The notes beneath the pieces were generated by a model. The model had not been told where the DNA came from, ran no database searches, and saw nothing but the letters and a program-made list of their open reading frames with translations. Below are positions 16,056 through 25,695 of a DNA stretch of 50,840 nucleotides, piece after piece (position 1 is the first letter of the stretch; each line of letters begins with the position of its first letter). The position numbers and the translations under genes were made by a program. Origin of the DNA: Oscillospiraceae bacterium (GTDB lineage Bacteria > Bacillota > Clostridia > Oscillospirales > UBA929). The DNA is taken from the NCBI GenBank assembly GCA_009782475.1, contig WRIZ01000011.1, forward strand, positions 1 to 50,840, read 5' to 3'.

Positions 16056-17381
16056 ATGAAAAAGATCACCTTCATAGGCGCGGGGTCGATGGGGTTTACC
16101 CGCAATCTTGTGGCAGACCTGCTGACGCTTGACGCTTTCAAGGATTTAACCATCTGCCTGATGGACATTCATGAAGGGCGGCTGGACTACACACGGCAAG
16201 CCGTGGAAAAGATCAAGAAAGCCCGCAACTGCCCGGCCGTGAAAGTTGAAGTCACAACCGACCGCGTAAAAGCGCTGCAAGGAGCCGACGGCGTTGTCTG
16301 CACCATCCTCAACGGCGGGGTGCAGGTGTGGCGGCACGACATTGAGATACCGAAATCCTACGGCGTTGACATCAACGTCGGCGATACGCGCGGCCCGTCC
16401 GGCATCTTCCGTTTCCTGCGCACCGCGCCGGTCATGCTGGATATTTGCAAAGACATAGAAAAATATTGCCCCAAGGCGGTATTCCTGAATTACACCAACC
16501 CGATGGCCATGCTCTGCCGGATCATGCAGGGCGAATACCCCAAACTGACCGTTTCGGGTCTGTGCCATTCGGTGCAGGGCACGGCCGGGATGCTGGCCGG
16601 ATGGCTGGGCGAAGATATGAAAGACGTCACCTACACCTGCGCGGGCATCAACCATCAGGCTTTCTACCTTGAATATAAAGTACGCGGCGAGGACGCCTAC
16701 CCGCGTTTGCGGCAAGTGATCGAAAAACCCGACGTCTACAACGAGGAAATCGTCCGCAACGAGCTATTCAAGGCGTTCGGTTATTACATCACCGAATCCA
16801 GCGGTCACAACAGCGAATACTGCGCATGGTTCCGCAAACGCCCGGAATTGATCGAACAATACTGCGCGCCCGGTATCGGCTGGAACCCCGGCGTTTACGC
16901 CTACATACTGGGCGAATACCTCAAAGGCGAAGAGACATGGGAAGCGGAGTTTCAAAAGTGGATCGACGAAGGCGAAGTCAACACCCTTTGGAACGGCGAA
17001 TACGCCGCCTATATCTTCAACGCCGTTTTCGGCGATGGCAAGCCTTTCCGCTTCAACGGCAACATCCGCAACTTCGGCGTCGTCGACAATTTACCGCACG
17101 GGGCTTGTGTGGAAGTACCGTGTTTGGCTGACCCGGCCGGGATCACGCCCTTCCGGGTAGGGGAGATGCCGCGCCAGCTATCCGCCCTCTGCTCCCTCTC
17201 CAGCGAACTGGAAGAACTGGCCGTGGAAGGGGCTCTAACCGGAGACCCGATGAAAATCTATCAGTCCATCATGATGGATCCGCTGACCTCGGCGGTGCTG
17301 TCGCTGGCCGAGATTAAGGAGATGGTCAAGGCTATGTTTGAGAAGAATAAAGAGTATTTGGGGCATTTCAGCAAATTATAA
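16056..17381 (+). CDS. melA: GH4 family alpha-galactosidase-like glycosidase
   Basis: NAD- and metal-dependent glycoside hydrolase of family GH4 (441 residues), which cleaves by oxidation-elimination rather than by direct hydrolysis. The NAD site is at the N-terminus ([15 protein letters not shown]). The metal ligands are the Cys in [10 protein letters not shown] and the His in AGINHQAFY. The family features NYTNPMAM and [11 protein letters not shown] are present. The sequence resembles MelA-type alpha-galactosidases more than 6-phospho-glucosidases, but alpha-glucuronidases share the same fold, so the sugar is uncertain. ATG at 16056 follows AAGGGGA. With galE downstream, released galactose could be fed into nucleotide-sugar metabolism. 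Confidence 0.85.
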   Translation: MKKITFIGAGSMGFTRNLVADLLTLDAFKDLTICLMDIHEGRLDYTRQAVEKIKKARNCPAVKVEVTTDRVKALQGADGVVCTILNGGVQVWRHDIEIPKSYGVDINVGDTRGPSGIFRFLRTAPVMLDICKDIEKYCPKAVFLNYTNPMAMLCRIMQGEYPKLTVSGLCHSVQGTAGMLAGWLGEDMKDVTYTCAGINHQAFYLEYKVRGEDAYPRLRQVIEKPDVYNEEIVRNELFKAFGYYITESSGHNSEYCAWFRKRPELIEQYCAPGIGWNPGVYAYILGEYLKGEETWEAEFQKWIDEGEVNTLWNGEYAAYIFNAVFGDGKPFRFNGNIRNFGVVDNLPHGACVEVPCLADPAGITPFRVGEMPRQLSALCSLSSELEELAVEGALTGDPMKIYQSIMMDPLTSAVLSLAEIKEMVKAMFEKNKEYLGHFSKL

Positions 17382-17394
17382 AGGAGGTTTTGCT

Positions 17395-19710
17395 ATGATC
17401 CGCGTCAAACGCCTGAACGCGCTGCTGCTGGTATTCTGCCTGATCGTTCCGTTTACCGTTTTGGCGGAAGAATCCTCAAACCCTTACGGCGATGTGGACG
17501 GCCACTGGGCAAAGGAAGCCATCCTCCGCTGGAGCGATTTGGGTATCCTGAAAGGCAGCGGGGGGTTGTTCAAACCCGACGACTCTATTACTAGAGCCGA
17601 ACTGGCCGCTATCATCAACAAGGTTTTGAAGTTTCCTGCCGCTCCGTACGATGTGTATGACGACGTCGCCGATAAATGGTTCCGGGAACATGTCAACGCG
17701 CTTGGCTGGCAGGGGGTATACCTTGCTGACGGGAATCTTGCCGAGGGCGACCTGGTTTTAACACGTGAGGAAGCCGTTGAAATGCTCTTCCGCGCCTTTA
17801 CGATCGACTTTCCCGAGGAAAAAATCACAAAAACCTTTACTGATTTAAGCAGTGTTGCCGCAGAATATAAATCAGCAGTGAGTACATTTCACAATATGAG
17901 CTTCATCAGCGGCGTCGGCGACGGTTCGTTCCGCCCGAAGGAACCTTTTACACGGGCGCAGGTTGTGGCGATCCTTAACAATGTTATCCGTACCTACATT
18001 ACCGAACCGGGTACATATGAGGTTTATGGAAAAACAGTGTTAGTCAACGCTCCCGGAGTTAAGCTGGTGGGGTCGGATGAAATCAACTCGTTTATTATAG
18101 GGCCCGGTGCCGTAGGCGGCCTTACCAGTACAGAACGTATAAAAATAAATTATTTTACAGCATGGCGTATTAGGGGTGACGGAGAGTTATCGAACATTTT
18201 AGAATATCATACCTCATATACCCCGGCCAACAGACACTTTGTACAATTTATAATTGGGAGAGATGCTCGATTCGCAGATGGCATCGGTACAGAAGATAAT
18301 CCCTACCTGATAGAGAATGAAGAACAGTTAAGAGCATTAAATGAATTTTGCGTATATGATTATGGGAATACTCATTTTATGCTGGCAAATGATATTTCAC
18401 TCTCCAATCAATGGAAGCCGATACAGGGAGAACATAATAAAGCACTTTCATTTTACGGTACGCTTGATGGGGCGGGATATAATATATCAGGATTATACGT
18501 TAATGATACAACAGGAGGGTTACACCAAGCGGGATTATTAAGTTCCCTTTGGGGGACTGTGCGTAACTTAACGGTATCCGGCGATATTCAGTTAGATGAC
18601 TCGGGATTAATTGGACTTAATGTATATTCATCAGTAGGCGGTATATGTGGGAACGCAGCATATGCCACAATAGAAAACTGTATATCTCGGGTTAACATTA
18701 CTGCTGAAAAAGCCTCTTCTATACAAGCCGGAGGTATTGTCGGATACTCTGCCGCCTCTCAGATTATAGGCTGCACGTTTGATGGAGAAATACGTGTTCG
18801 CGGATACGGAGCATATGCGCATAAACCGGTTCTTGCAGGCGGAATAGCTGGGGATGCTTACAGTTTGACTGTAATTAAGGAATGTATCGCAAATGGGACA
18901 ATCATAGCAATATCAGAAAATTACGGTACAGAACAAAATCCTTGCGCAGGAGGTATTACAGGAAGTGCAGTAAGAGCGGTTATTTCTGACTGCTATGCTG
19001 AAACAGATGTAACAGCGTTCGGCGGTTACTATTCCTTTGCTGGAGGCATTATTGGATTGCATACAAGTGAAAGCAAAGCTGAAAATTGCTTTGCTACCGG
19101 AACAGTTCACGCTGAAGGGTCATTAATGCAAAACAATGCCGGTGGCTTTGCCGGGCAGATCGCCTCCAGAGTTGATGGCGGAACTATCACATCCCGCTGC
19201 GGAGCGGCCGCTGATGTATCGGCTTCGGGGGATCCGGGATATTTTAACGCCGTAGGCGGGTTTGCTGGAAGCAATTATCTATATAATACTATTGATAATT
19301 GTTACAGTGCGGGTACCGTAACCGTGGACGGCTGGGCGTCGGTCGGCGGATTTATAGGGCGCGTTGAGGGCACCATTATCAATAGCTATACCACAACGGC
19401 AATCGACGCGCCGGGGTCTTTCTTTGACTATTCTGTCAATGGCCTAGTCGGGACGGTACGCGGCGGAATCGAGACAGAAGCCTGCGGCGTTTTTAATGTA
19501 GAAGAGCCGCATTTTGTTTTCGGTGACGAATGGTTAGCCGTTCTCATTCCGGTTGCCGATCAATCTGAATTGAGCAAAGAAGCAATCTATAAAAAGTATG
19601 GCTGGGATTTTGATGAAGTTTGGACGCTGCCGGACGGCGCGGCGTATCCTATTCTGCGCGGAGCCTTTGAGGCGGAGCAGCTCATGTTTATGGAGGTTGG
19701 AAATTCATGA
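17395..19710 (+). CDS. SLH-domain surface protein with GLUG-type repeats
   Basis: Exported cell-surface protein of 771 residues. A signal peptide (residues 1-26) is followed by three S-layer-homology domains that anchor to wall polymers: YGDVDGHWAKEAI (about 30-75), YDDVADKWFREHV (about 90-135) and the third ending VGDGSFRPKEPFTRAQ (about 145-200). From about residue 300 come many short repeats of the GLUG/beta-helix kind (GGICGNA, GGIVGYS, GGITGSA, GGFAGQ, GGFIGR). This would make an extended adhesin or binding stalk. The middle of the gene (about 18.1-19.2 kb) is visibly more AT-rich than its ends, pointing to imported repeats. The start at 17395 follows AAAGGAGG. The stop overlaps galE by four bases. 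Confidence 0.88.
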   Translation: MIRVKRLNALLLVFCLIVPFTVLAEESSNPYGDVDGHWAKEAILRWSDLGILKGSGGLFKPDDSITRAELAAIINKVLKFPAAPYDVYDDVADKWFREHVNALGWQGVYLADGNLAEGDLVLTREEAVEMLFRAFTIDFPEEKITKTFTDLSSVAAEYKSAVSTFHNMSFISGVGDGSFRPKEPFTRAQVVAILNNVIRTYITEPGTYEVYGKTVLVNAPGVKLVGSDEINSFIIGPGAVGGLTSTERIKINYFTAWRIRGDGELSNILEYHTSYTPANRHFVQFIIGRDARFADGIGTEDNPYLIENEEQLRALNEFCVYDYGNTHFMLANDISLSNQWKPIQGEHNKALSFYGTLDGAGYNISGLYVNDTTGGLHQAGLLSSLWGTVRNLTVSGDIQLDDSGLIGLNVYSSVGGICGNAAYATIENCISRVNITAEKASSIQAGGIVGYSAASQIIGCTFDGEIRVRGYGAYAHKPVLAGGIAGDAYSLTVIKECIANGTIIAISENYGTEQNPCAGGITGSAVRAVISDCYAETDVTAFGGYYSFAGGIIGLHTSESKAENCFATGTVHAEGSLMQNNAGGFAGQIASRVDGGTITSRCGAAADVSASGDPGYFNAVGGFAGSNYLYNTIDNCYSAGTVTVDGWASVGGFIGRVEGTIINSYTTTAIDAPGSFFDYSVNGLVGTVRGGIETEACGVFNVEEPHFVFGDEWLAVLIPVADQSELSKEAIYKKYGWDFDEVWTLPDGAAYPILRGAFEAEQLMFMEVGNS

Positions 19711-20729
19711 AAAACATCCTCGTCACCGGGGGAGCGGGCTATGTCGGCTCGCATGTCATCGTTTCACTGCTCGAACAGGGTTACGGCGCGGTGTCGGTTG
19801 ATAATTTTTACAATTCATCACCAAAGGTTTACCAACGTCTGCGGGAGCTGACCGGGAAAGACTTTATTGACATCGAAGCCGACGTTTGCGACGAGGCGAA
19901 GATGAAAGAAGTCATGGCGAAGCATGACCTTTGGGCGGTCATCCACTGCGCGGGCTATAAAGCCGTGCCGGAGTCGGTAAGCAAACCGCTTGAATACTAC
20001 CAAAACAATCTCGGAACCACCTTTTCGCTCTGCAACGCCATGCGCCAAACGGGGGTGACCCGCTTTGTTTTCTCCTCCTCCGCCACCGTTTACGGCGAAC
20101 CGCAATTCCTGCCGTATACCGAGGAGCACCCTACCGGGAACTGCACAAACCCTTACGGAATGAGCAAGGTGATGAACGAGCGCATCCTGACCGACATGGC
20201 GGCGGCCAACCCGGACTGGGGCGTCGTGCTGCTGCGTTACTTTAATCCGATCGGGGCTCATCCGTCGGGGCGGATCGGCGACGCGCCCGGCGGCATCCCG
20301 AACAACATCATGCCGTATATACTCAAAGTGGCCAACGGATTGCTGCCCGTCCTGCCGATCGCCGGAGACGACTATGATACGCCGGACGGGACAGGGCTGC
20401 GGGATTATCTGCACATCTCCGATCTCGCCGAAGGTCATGTCGCAGCTTTGCGGTATTTGGAGGATTTCACCGGAAGCGAAGCCGTCAACCTCGGGACAGG
20501 GCAAAGCGTCAGCGTGCGGGAGCTTATCCGCGGGATCGAAAAAACCAGCGGAAAAACCCTCCCCACCGAAATCAAATCCCGCCGCCCGGGAGACATTGCC
20601 GAAGCCCGTGCCGATGTATCAAAGGCTAAGCGGCTCTTCGGCTGGGAAACCAAAAAAACGCTGGAGGAAATGTGCGCCGACGCGTGGCGTTGGGCAAGCC
20701 AAAATCCACAAGGATATGAAGGAGAATAG
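19707..20729 (+). CDS. galE: UDP-glucose 4-epimerase
   Basis: Short-chain dehydrogenase family enzyme (340 residues) interconverting UDP-glucose and UDP-galactose in the Leloir pathway and for surface polysaccharides. NAD binds at GGAGYVG (residues 8-14). The catalytic set is the SSS of VFSSSATVYGE plus Y150 and K154 (YGMSK). The substrate-binding region RYFNPIGAHPSGRIGD is typical of GalE. The start overlaps the SLH gene's stop (ATGA). It may supply UDP-galactose for glycosylation of the surface layer, or process galactose from the GH4 enzyme. Confidence 0.95.
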   Translation: MKNILVTGGAGYVGSHVIVSLLEQGYGAVSVDNFYNSSPKVYQRLRELTGKDFIDIEADVCDEAKMKEVMAKHDLWAVIHCAGYKAVPESVSKPLEYYQNNLGTTFSLCNAMRQTGVTRFVFSSSATVYGEPQFLPYTEEHPTGNCTNPYGMSKVMNERILTDMAAANPDWGVVLLRYFNPIGAHPSGRIGDAPGGIPNNIMPYILKVANGLLPVLPIAGDDYDTPDGTGLRDYLHISDLAEGHVAALRYLEDFTGSEAVNLGTGQSVSVRELIRGIEKTSGKTLPTEIKSRRPGDIAEARADVSKAKRLFGWETKKTLEEMCADAWRWASQNPQGYEGE

Positions 20730-20731
20730 AT

Positions 20732-21973
20732 ATGGTCGCGGAACTCGCCAAACGCTGTAAAACAGCTGTGGGAATGCTTTCCCAAGCCGATACCGGCATG
20801 AAAAACAAGGCTTTGGAGGAATACGCCAAACTGCTGGAGGAAAACGAGCGGCGTATCATTGAAGAGAATAAACTGGACGTTGACGCCGCCCGCGCCGACG
20901 GCATGACCGAATCCCTGATCGACCGGCTGATGCTGACGCCGAAACGGATTGCCGGCATGGCGGGCTGTGTGCGCAACATCGCCGCCGCCAACGACCCGAT
21001 CGGCGGTTCCGACGGGGCGATCCGCCATCCGAACGGGATGACGATCACCAAACGGCGGACGCCGCTCGGCGTCATCGGCATCATTTATGAAGCCCGCCCC
21101 AATGTGACGGCCGATGTGGTTGCCCTCTGTGTGAAATCCGGCAACACAGTCCTTCTGCGCGGCGGAAAAGCCGCGCTGCGCTCCAACGTCATACTGGCCG
21201 ATCTCGCCCGTTCCGCGCTGGAGAGTGCCGGGCTTCCCGCCGACTGTGTATGCCTGATCACCGATAACGACCGCTCGTCGTCGGTGGAGATGATGGGGCT
21301 TTCCGGCTTGATTGACGCCTTGATCCCGCGCGGCGGCAAAGGTTTGATCAAGTCTGTCGTCGAAAACGCCAAAGTGCCTGTCATCGAAACAGGCTGGGGC
21401 AACTGCCATGTTTATGTGGACGATGAAGCCGACCTCGCTATGGCCGAACGCATCGTCACCAACGCCAAATGTTCGCGCCCGTCGGTCTGCAACGCCGCCG
21501 AAACGCTGCTGGTTGCGCGTTCGATCGCGCGAAAATTCCTCCCGATGGCCGTAAAAGGGCTTGCTCCTTATAATGTGCGGCTTCATTGCTGCCCGGAATC
21601 TTTGGCCATCATCGGCGCGGGAGCCGTTCTAGCGACTGAGGAAGACTGGGAAACCGAATACAACGATTTCGACCTCGCCGTCCGGGTTGTTGCCGGGTTG
21701 GATGAGGCGGTGGCGCATATCACAAAATACGGCTCGGGTCATTCCGAGGCCATTGTCACCGAACGGTATCTCACAGCCAAGCATTTCACCGAGCGGATAG
21801 ACGCTGCCGCCGTTTATGTCAATGTCACGACGCGGTACACCGACGGTGAGGAGTTTGGGTTGGGCGCGGAGATGGGCGTTTCCACCCAAAAACTGCATGT
21901 GCGCGGGCCGATGGGGCTGGAAGCCCTGACAAGCACAAAATATGTCATTGAAGGAAACGGGCAGATACGATGA
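20732..21973 (+). CDS. proA: gamma-glutamyl phosphate reductase
   Basis: Second enzyme of proline synthesis (413 residues): NADPH-dependent reduction of gamma-glutamyl phosphate to the semialdehyde. The aldehyde-dehydrogenase fold is evident from VIGIIYEARPNVTADV and CVKSGNTVLLRGGKAA. The catalytic cysteine lies in PSVCNAAETLLV, and the C-terminal HTRGPMGLEALTS-type signature appears here as HVRGPMGLEALTSTKY. GGAG precedes the ATG. The partner kinase proB is not in the window. It is joined to galE by a two-base gap and to the MATE gene by a four-base overlap, so the operon mixes functions. Confidence 0.95.
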   Translation: MVAELAKRCKTAVGMLSQADTGMKNKALEEYAKLLEENERRIIEENKLDVDAARADGMTESLIDRLMLTPKRIAGMAGCVRNIAAANDPIGGSDGAIRHPNGMTITKRRTPLGVIGIIYEARPNVTADVVALCVKSGNTVLLRGGKAALRSNVILADLARSALESAGLPADCVCLITDNDRSSSVEMMGLSGLIDALIPRGGKGLIKSVVENAKVPVIETGWGNCHVYVDDEADLAMAERIVTNAKCSRPSVCNAAETLLVARSIARKFLPMAVKGLAPYNVRLHCCPESLAIIGAGAVLATEEDWETEYNDFDLAVRVVAGLDEAVAHITKYGSGHSEAIVTERYLTAKHFTERIDAAAVYVNVTTRYTDGEEFGLGAEMGVSTQKLHVRGPMGLEALTSTKYVIEGNGQIR

Positions 21974-23394
21974 GCGAGCGAAAAGCTCCCCGATCGCCAT
22001 CAACGAAGACGGACATTGCCTCCGGCGGCTCGCCGGGTCTGACCGATATGACGGTGGGTTCCCCGCTTAGGCACATCATTCGGTTTTCCATCCCGCTGTT
22101 GATCGGCAATTTCTTTCAGCAATGCTACAGCATCGCCGACAGCGTCATCGTCGGCAATACCATCGGCACCGAGGCGCAGGCGGCGGTCAGCACCGGGATG
22201 CCGGTACATTTCCTGACCACCGCGCTGTTTATCGGTCTAAGCATCGGCGCGACCATCATCCTTTCGCAGAACTACGGCGCCAAAGAGATGGAAACAGTGC
22301 GCCGCATCATCCGCACGATGGTTACATTCATCTTGGCCATCAGCATCCCGCTGACGGTCACCGGCATCCTCATCACCCCGCCCCTCATGCGTATTCTCGG
22401 CGTGCCGGAAGAAACGATGGATATGGCCGTGAGCTATATCTCCGTCCTCTTCATCGGTCTGACCGGATCGCTGGGATACAACATCAACGCCGGGATTTTA
22501 CAGGGTTTGGGTGACAGCCGGACGCCGCTGCGCTTTCTGATGATCTCCACCGTCATCAACATCGCCCTCGATCTGCTCTTCCTCCTCGGTTTCGGCTGGG
22601 GCATCACCGCCGTTGCCGTGGCGACCGTGATCGCGCAAGGGTTTTCTTGGTTATACGGCATTTGGTACATCCAGCGGCAATACCCCGAGCTGGAGCTTTC
22701 GCTGTTTAAGCTGGGCATAGACAAAACCATTTTTAAGAAGATCCTGCGGGTGGGGCTGCCTTCTTCCATCCAGCAATCCCTTTTCTCTGTCGGGATGCTG
22801 CTGCTGCAAAACTTGGTCAACCGGGGCGGCCCGGCGTTCATGGCGGGTCATCGGAACGCCACCCTGATCGACGCTTTCGTCTTCCTGCCTGTGTTCAGCT
22901 TTTTCAACGCTCTGACGACTTTCACCGGGCAGAACATGGGGGTGCGGCAGATCGCCCGCGTCAAACAGGGGTTGAAATCGACCATGGCGGTTACCCTGTC
23001 CGTTTACGCCGTCATTGCCGCTTTGACCATCATTTTCGGCCGGTTTTTGCTCGGGCTGTTCAACCCCGACCCCGATGTGATCGACAGCGGGATGCGGTAT
23101 ATTTATTCGGTCATCCCGTTCAGTTTCATTGTCATCATCCAGTTCATGCTGGTGGCGGTCATGCGCGGGTCGGGGCAGATGATGGTGCCGCTGATCACGA
23201 CCATTTTGGGCTTCATCGCCGTCCGAACCCCGTCGGCTTACATATTGGCGCATTACTTTGGCCTGAATTATATCTTCTACTCCTATGCCATCGGCTGGGT
23301 GGTCAGCCTGACGGCCGGAGCGGTCATCTTCTCCACAGGCCGCTGGCAGCATAAGTCTCTAGTCATGCCGACAGCAAAGAAAGACCCGCCGTGA
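21970..23394 (+). CDS. MATE-family efflux transporter
   Basis: Integral membrane exporter of 474 residues with about twelve hydrophobic segments, of the multidrug and toxic compound extrusion family. Typical features are the N-terminal SIPLLIGNFFQQCYSIADSVIVG motif (abbreviated: residues about 36-58) and the paralogous second half beginning LPSSIQQSLFSVGMLLLQ. It probably exports cationic drugs or metabolites by ion antiport. Its ATG overlaps the proA stop, and the gene ends inside a terminator hairpin. The substrate is unknown. Confidence 0.92.
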   Translation: MSERKAPRSPSTKTDIASGGSPGLTDMTVGSPLRHIIRFSIPLLIGNFFQQCYSIADSVIVGNTIGTEAQAAVSTGMPVHFLTTALFIGLSIGATIILSQNYGAKEMETVRRIIRTMVTFILAISIPLTVTGILITPPLMRILGVPEETMDMAVSYISVLFIGLTGSLGYNINAGILQGLGDSRTPLRFLMISTVINIALDLLFLLGFGWGITAVAVATVIAQGFSWLYGIWYIQRQYPELELSLFKLGIDKTIFKKILRVGLPSSIQQSLFSVGMLLLQNLVNRGGPAFMAGHRNATLIDAFVFLPVFSFFNALTTFTGQNMGVRQIARVKQGLKSTMAVTLSVYAVIAALTIIFGRFLLGLFNPDPDVIDSGMRYIYSVIPFSFIVIIQFMLVAVMRGSGQMMVPLITTILGFIAVRTPSAYILAHYFGLNYIFYSYAIGWVVSLTAGAVIFSTGRWQHKSLVMPTAKKDPP

Positions 23395-23405
23395 AGGCGG
23401 GCTTT
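23385..23405 (+). terminator. terminator of the galE-proA-MATE unit
   Basis: Stem CCCGCC / GGCGGG with a five-base loop, followed by CTTTT. The stop codon of the MATE gene lies in the loop. Confidence 0.65.
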
Positions 23406-23418
23406 TCAATGATAAGGT

Positions 23419-24546
23419 TTATTTCAGCCCCGAGCATAAAATGGCTTGTGTGTTGTAAGCATGGATCGGATCCCATTCATGAGTGACCAGCGGCAGGTAG
23501 TAGGCCGAGACGAAATGTTCCTTCGGATCCATCGACAGTCTGCACCGTCCCCAGCCTTCGTGGTAATACGTCCCCGGCGAATCTAGGAAGAGGTCGCCCA
23601 GTGAGAGGTCGGGGCCAAGCCCGTAATATTTAGGAGTGCCGCCCGCACCCCAGCAGTAGTTTGGTAAATCACAGTACCGCGCCGTCATCTTCTCGATGGC
23701 TTTGCGCCCCAAAACGCGTTTTCCGCCGATCTCCCCGCCGCTCAGGAGCATGTTGCCGAATTTCACCAAATCGGCCACGGTGGAGTAGATGCCGCCGCCT
23801 GTCTTGGGGATCATCGCCCGGGGGGAGGTGTTCGGTTGCAGGTCTTTGAGTGATTCTTCCATCTCTTCAAAATAAACGACTGTCCGTTTTGAGAAATCGG
23901 GATGGTTGATTATCGTGTTCCAAAAGCCGGAATCGACCATACCGCAAGGCTTCAAGATGTTTTCTTCAATATAGGTATGAACATGTGTCCCCGATATGCG
24001 GCTGACCATCTCGCCGAGCAGACTGTAACCGAAACTCGAATATTCCCAGCAAGTTCCTTGCCCGACAGTCCGTCCCACGCCCAACCCGGCTGTGACCCAA
24101 TCGGTTCCGCCGTCAGCGAATTCTTGTCCGATCAATTCCCATGCTCCGGGTTTGCCGTCCTCCGGGTAGACCCCCTCGTCCACCGGGAGGCCGCCGGTGT
24201 GCGACAAGGCCTGAGCGATGGTGACGGAGGAAAAATCCTCGTTATCCATCTCGGGGAGGTAGTTTTTCATCGGCTCGTCCAAACGGCACAAACCGTTTTC
24301 CACCAATTGGAAGACCGCCGCGGCCGTAAACAGCTTTGTGATGCTGGCGATGCGGAAGATGGCGTCGGGCTTTAGTTTCCTTTTATCTTTGTCCCGGAAC
24401 GATTGCTTGCCCAAAGCGTCGGCGGCGATCAGCTCCCCGTCCTGCGCGATGGCGTAGATTCCGCCGTAGATCGCCTTTTTGTCGATTTCCCGCTTTAAGA
24501 AGCTGTGCAAGAACTCCAGCCGGGAAACATCATAACCTTTTGACAT
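23419..24546 (-). CDS. serine hydrolase, beta-lactamase class C/DD-peptidase fold
   Basis: A 375-residue protein of the beta-lactamase-related family. The catalytic SxxK is S68-K71 (IASITKLF). A Tyr motif is present at YSSFGYSLLGEM, and the third motif appears as YYHEGWG in place of KTG/HTG. No signal peptide is seen, so it is probably a cytoplasmic esterase or peptidase rather than a true beta-lactamase. Start at 24546 (MSKGYDV) is supported by AGGAGGGG; a longer reading is not. It has its own promoter, back to back with that of the cobalamin riboswitch. Confidence 0.85.
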   Translation of the reverse strand: MSKGYDVSRLEFLHSFLKREIDKKAIYGGIYAIAQDGELIAADALGKQSFRDKDKRKLKPDAIFRIASITKLFTAAAVFQLVENGLCRLDEPMKNYLPEMDNEDFSSVTIAQALSHTGGLPVDEGVYPEDGKPGAWELIGQEFADGGTDWVTAGLGVGRTVGQGTCWEYSSFGYSLLGEMVSRISGTHVHTYIEENILKPCGMVDSGFWNTIINHPDFSKRTVVYFEEMEESLKDLQPNTSPRAMIPKTGGGIYSTVADLVKFGNMLLSGGEIGGKRVLGRKAIEKMTARYCDLPNYCWGAGGTPKYYGLGPDLSLGDLFLDSPGTYYHEGWGRCRLSMDPKEHFVSAYYLPLVTHEWDPIHAYNTQAILCSGLK

Positions 24547-24575
24547 TTCTTTTCCCCTCCTATTTTTACAACCAA

Positions 24576-24604
24576 AGTATAACAGGCAAATGAAGCCATG
24601 TAAA
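24576..24604 (-). promoter_or_regulatory. promoter of the serine hydrolase
   Basis: On the reverse strand, TTTACA (24599-24604) and TATACT (24576-24581) are 17 bp apart, 29 bp upstream of the start codon. Confidence 0.7.
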
Positions 24605-24617
24605 GCCAATTTTTACC

Positions 24618-24646
24618 TTGACATGATTTTCTCTATATGCTAAACT
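24618..24646 (+). promoter_or_regulatory. promoter of the cobalamin riboswitch operon
   Basis: TTGACA (24618-24623) and TAAACT (24641-24646) with a 17-bp spacer, just before the riboswitch. Its -35 box is 13 bp from that of the divergent serine hydrolase promoter. Confidence 0.7.
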
Positions 24647-24664
24647 AAACCAAAATTATATGTT

Positions 24665-24940
24665 TCTCGAGGTTTCGGGGCTTTCCACACGGAGGTTGCT
24701 TCGGGGCTAAACAAGGAAACCGGGTGAAAATCCCGGACAGGTTTTTGCGTTTTGTGCGCGTTATGAACGCACGGGGCAAGGAAACGGGACGCTGCTGTGA
24801 GCGCGTAAGGACAGGTTTATGGCGAAAGCCGGTCATTGGGGAACACCTCCCTGAGAAGGCGGAACCTGCACGTGAGAGGGAAACCTCTCGGAAACGCGTA
24901 AGTCAGAAGGCCTACGAGGAGCGGAACAATGTCGCGCGGG
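24665..24940 (+). promoter_or_regulatory. cobalamin (B12) riboswitch
   Basis: This roughly 275-base leader has the conserved blocks of the cobalamin riboswitch in the right order: AAGGAAACCGGGTGAAAATCCCGG with CAGG after it (split here: AAGGAAACC, then GGTGAAAATCC), GCTGTGAGC, GGTCATTGGG in place of the more usual GCCACTG box, CCTGAGAAGGCGGAA, and finally GTAAGTCAGAAGGCC. Together with the terminator at 24979, cobalamin binding should stop transcription into the downstream DUF4430-ECF genes. The whole 24547-25040 interval contains no protein gene. The boundaries are approximate. Confidence 0.9.
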
Positions 24941-24978
24941 AAGGTGATCCCGCACGGCTTAGTTGTTTATGGGAATGC

Positions 24979-25015
24979 GGCCATAGCAATCGTTTCGATT
25001 GCTATGGCCTTATTT
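24979..25015 (+). terminator. riboswitch-controlled intrinsic terminator
   Basis: Perfect 14-bp stem GGCCATAGCAATCG / CGATTGCTATGGCC with loop TTT, followed by TTATTTC. It lies between the riboswitch and the first gene and would be the OFF-state structure when cobalamin is bound. Confidence 0.85.
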
Positions 25016-25040
25016 CATACAAAGGAAAGGAATGGTTTTC

Positions 25041-25685
25041 ATGATGAAAACAGCAAAAAACGCAATGCGCCTGTTCACGATCCTCTTCTCCCTGATTCTC
25101 GTGCTAACTCTCTTCCCTGCGGCGGTCACAGCCGCCGATGGCGGCATGAGCGTCTCCTTCCGCCTAATCGGTGCCGACGCCGACGGCAAATACACCACAT
25201 GGATCGCCACCAAAACAGTCACCGTCCCGGCGGGCAGCATGGCTTCCGACCTGTTCGATTTGGCGTTGGCCGACGCAAACCTGAAGCCCACCATCATCAG
25301 CAACGATTGGGGCAGCTATCTGAGCGCGATCACCGCCCCGTCCGCTCTCGGCGGGTTTACCCTCAGCGAGGACACCGTTGGGGAGTGGCCGGACGCCGTT
25401 TACGCGGGCTGGATGTTCAGCGTGAACAAACGTCTCTCTGATTACGGCATGACCGAAACGCCGCTTTCTTCGGGCGACAGCGTCGTGTTCTTCTACGCGT
25501 ATGATATGAACGACGGCATCGACTGGGAGACCGGCGACGCGTCCGGCGCGCCCGCGCTGGCGGCTAAGGATGTGAATCCCGGCGAAGACGGCGGCCGGAC
25601 AATTTGGTTCTGGCTGGGCGGCGGACTTTTGATTGCGGCGGCGTTGGTTGCGGTTTTTGTCATTCGCGGAAAGAAGAAGGTATAA
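25041..25685 (+). CDS. membrane-anchored DUF4430 (transcobalamin-like) protein
   Basis: Exported 214-residue protein. A signal peptide (to about residue 31, ending TAADGG) is followed by a DUF4430 domain. This is the beta domain found at the C-terminus of transcobalamin and intrinsic factor. Recognisable parts are WIATKTVTVPAGSMASDLF, YAGWMFSVNKRLSDYG and LSSGDSVVFFYAYD. A C-terminal transmembrane helix (about residues 187-208) with a KKK tail keeps it on the membrane; no LPXTG sorting motif is present. Two start codons are possible (25032 and 25041); spacing from AAAGGAAAGGA favours 25041. First gene behind the cobalamin riboswitch, so a role in cobalamin binding at the surface is the best inference. 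Confidence 0.8.
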   Translation: MMKTAKNAMRLFTILFSLILVLTLFPAAVTAADGGMSVSFRLIGADADGKYTTWIATKTVTVPAGSMASDLFDLALADANLKPTIISNDWGSYLSAITAPSALGGFTLSEDTVGEWPDAVYAGWMFSVNKRLSDYGMTETPLSSGDSVVFFYAYDMNDGIDWETGDASGAPALAAKDVNPGEDGGRTIWFWLGGGLLIAAALVAVFVIRGKKKV

Positions 25686-25695
25686 TGCAAAACAT

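Noticed and set aside
20435..21586. Reverse open frame (383 codons) across galE and proA
   Set aside because: Histidine- and arginine-rich low-complexity translation spanning two unmistakable enzymes; an antisense shadow.
23419..24546. True beta-lactamase (resistance gene)
   Set aside because: The SxxK serine is present, but there is no signal peptide and the third motif is HEGWG; the protein fits the broad esterase/peptidase group better.
25041..25685. Sortase-anchored (LPXTG) protein
   Set aside because: The C-terminal helix and KKK tail look like a sorting signal, but no LPXTG-like motif precedes the helix; a plain membrane anchor is the simpler reading.
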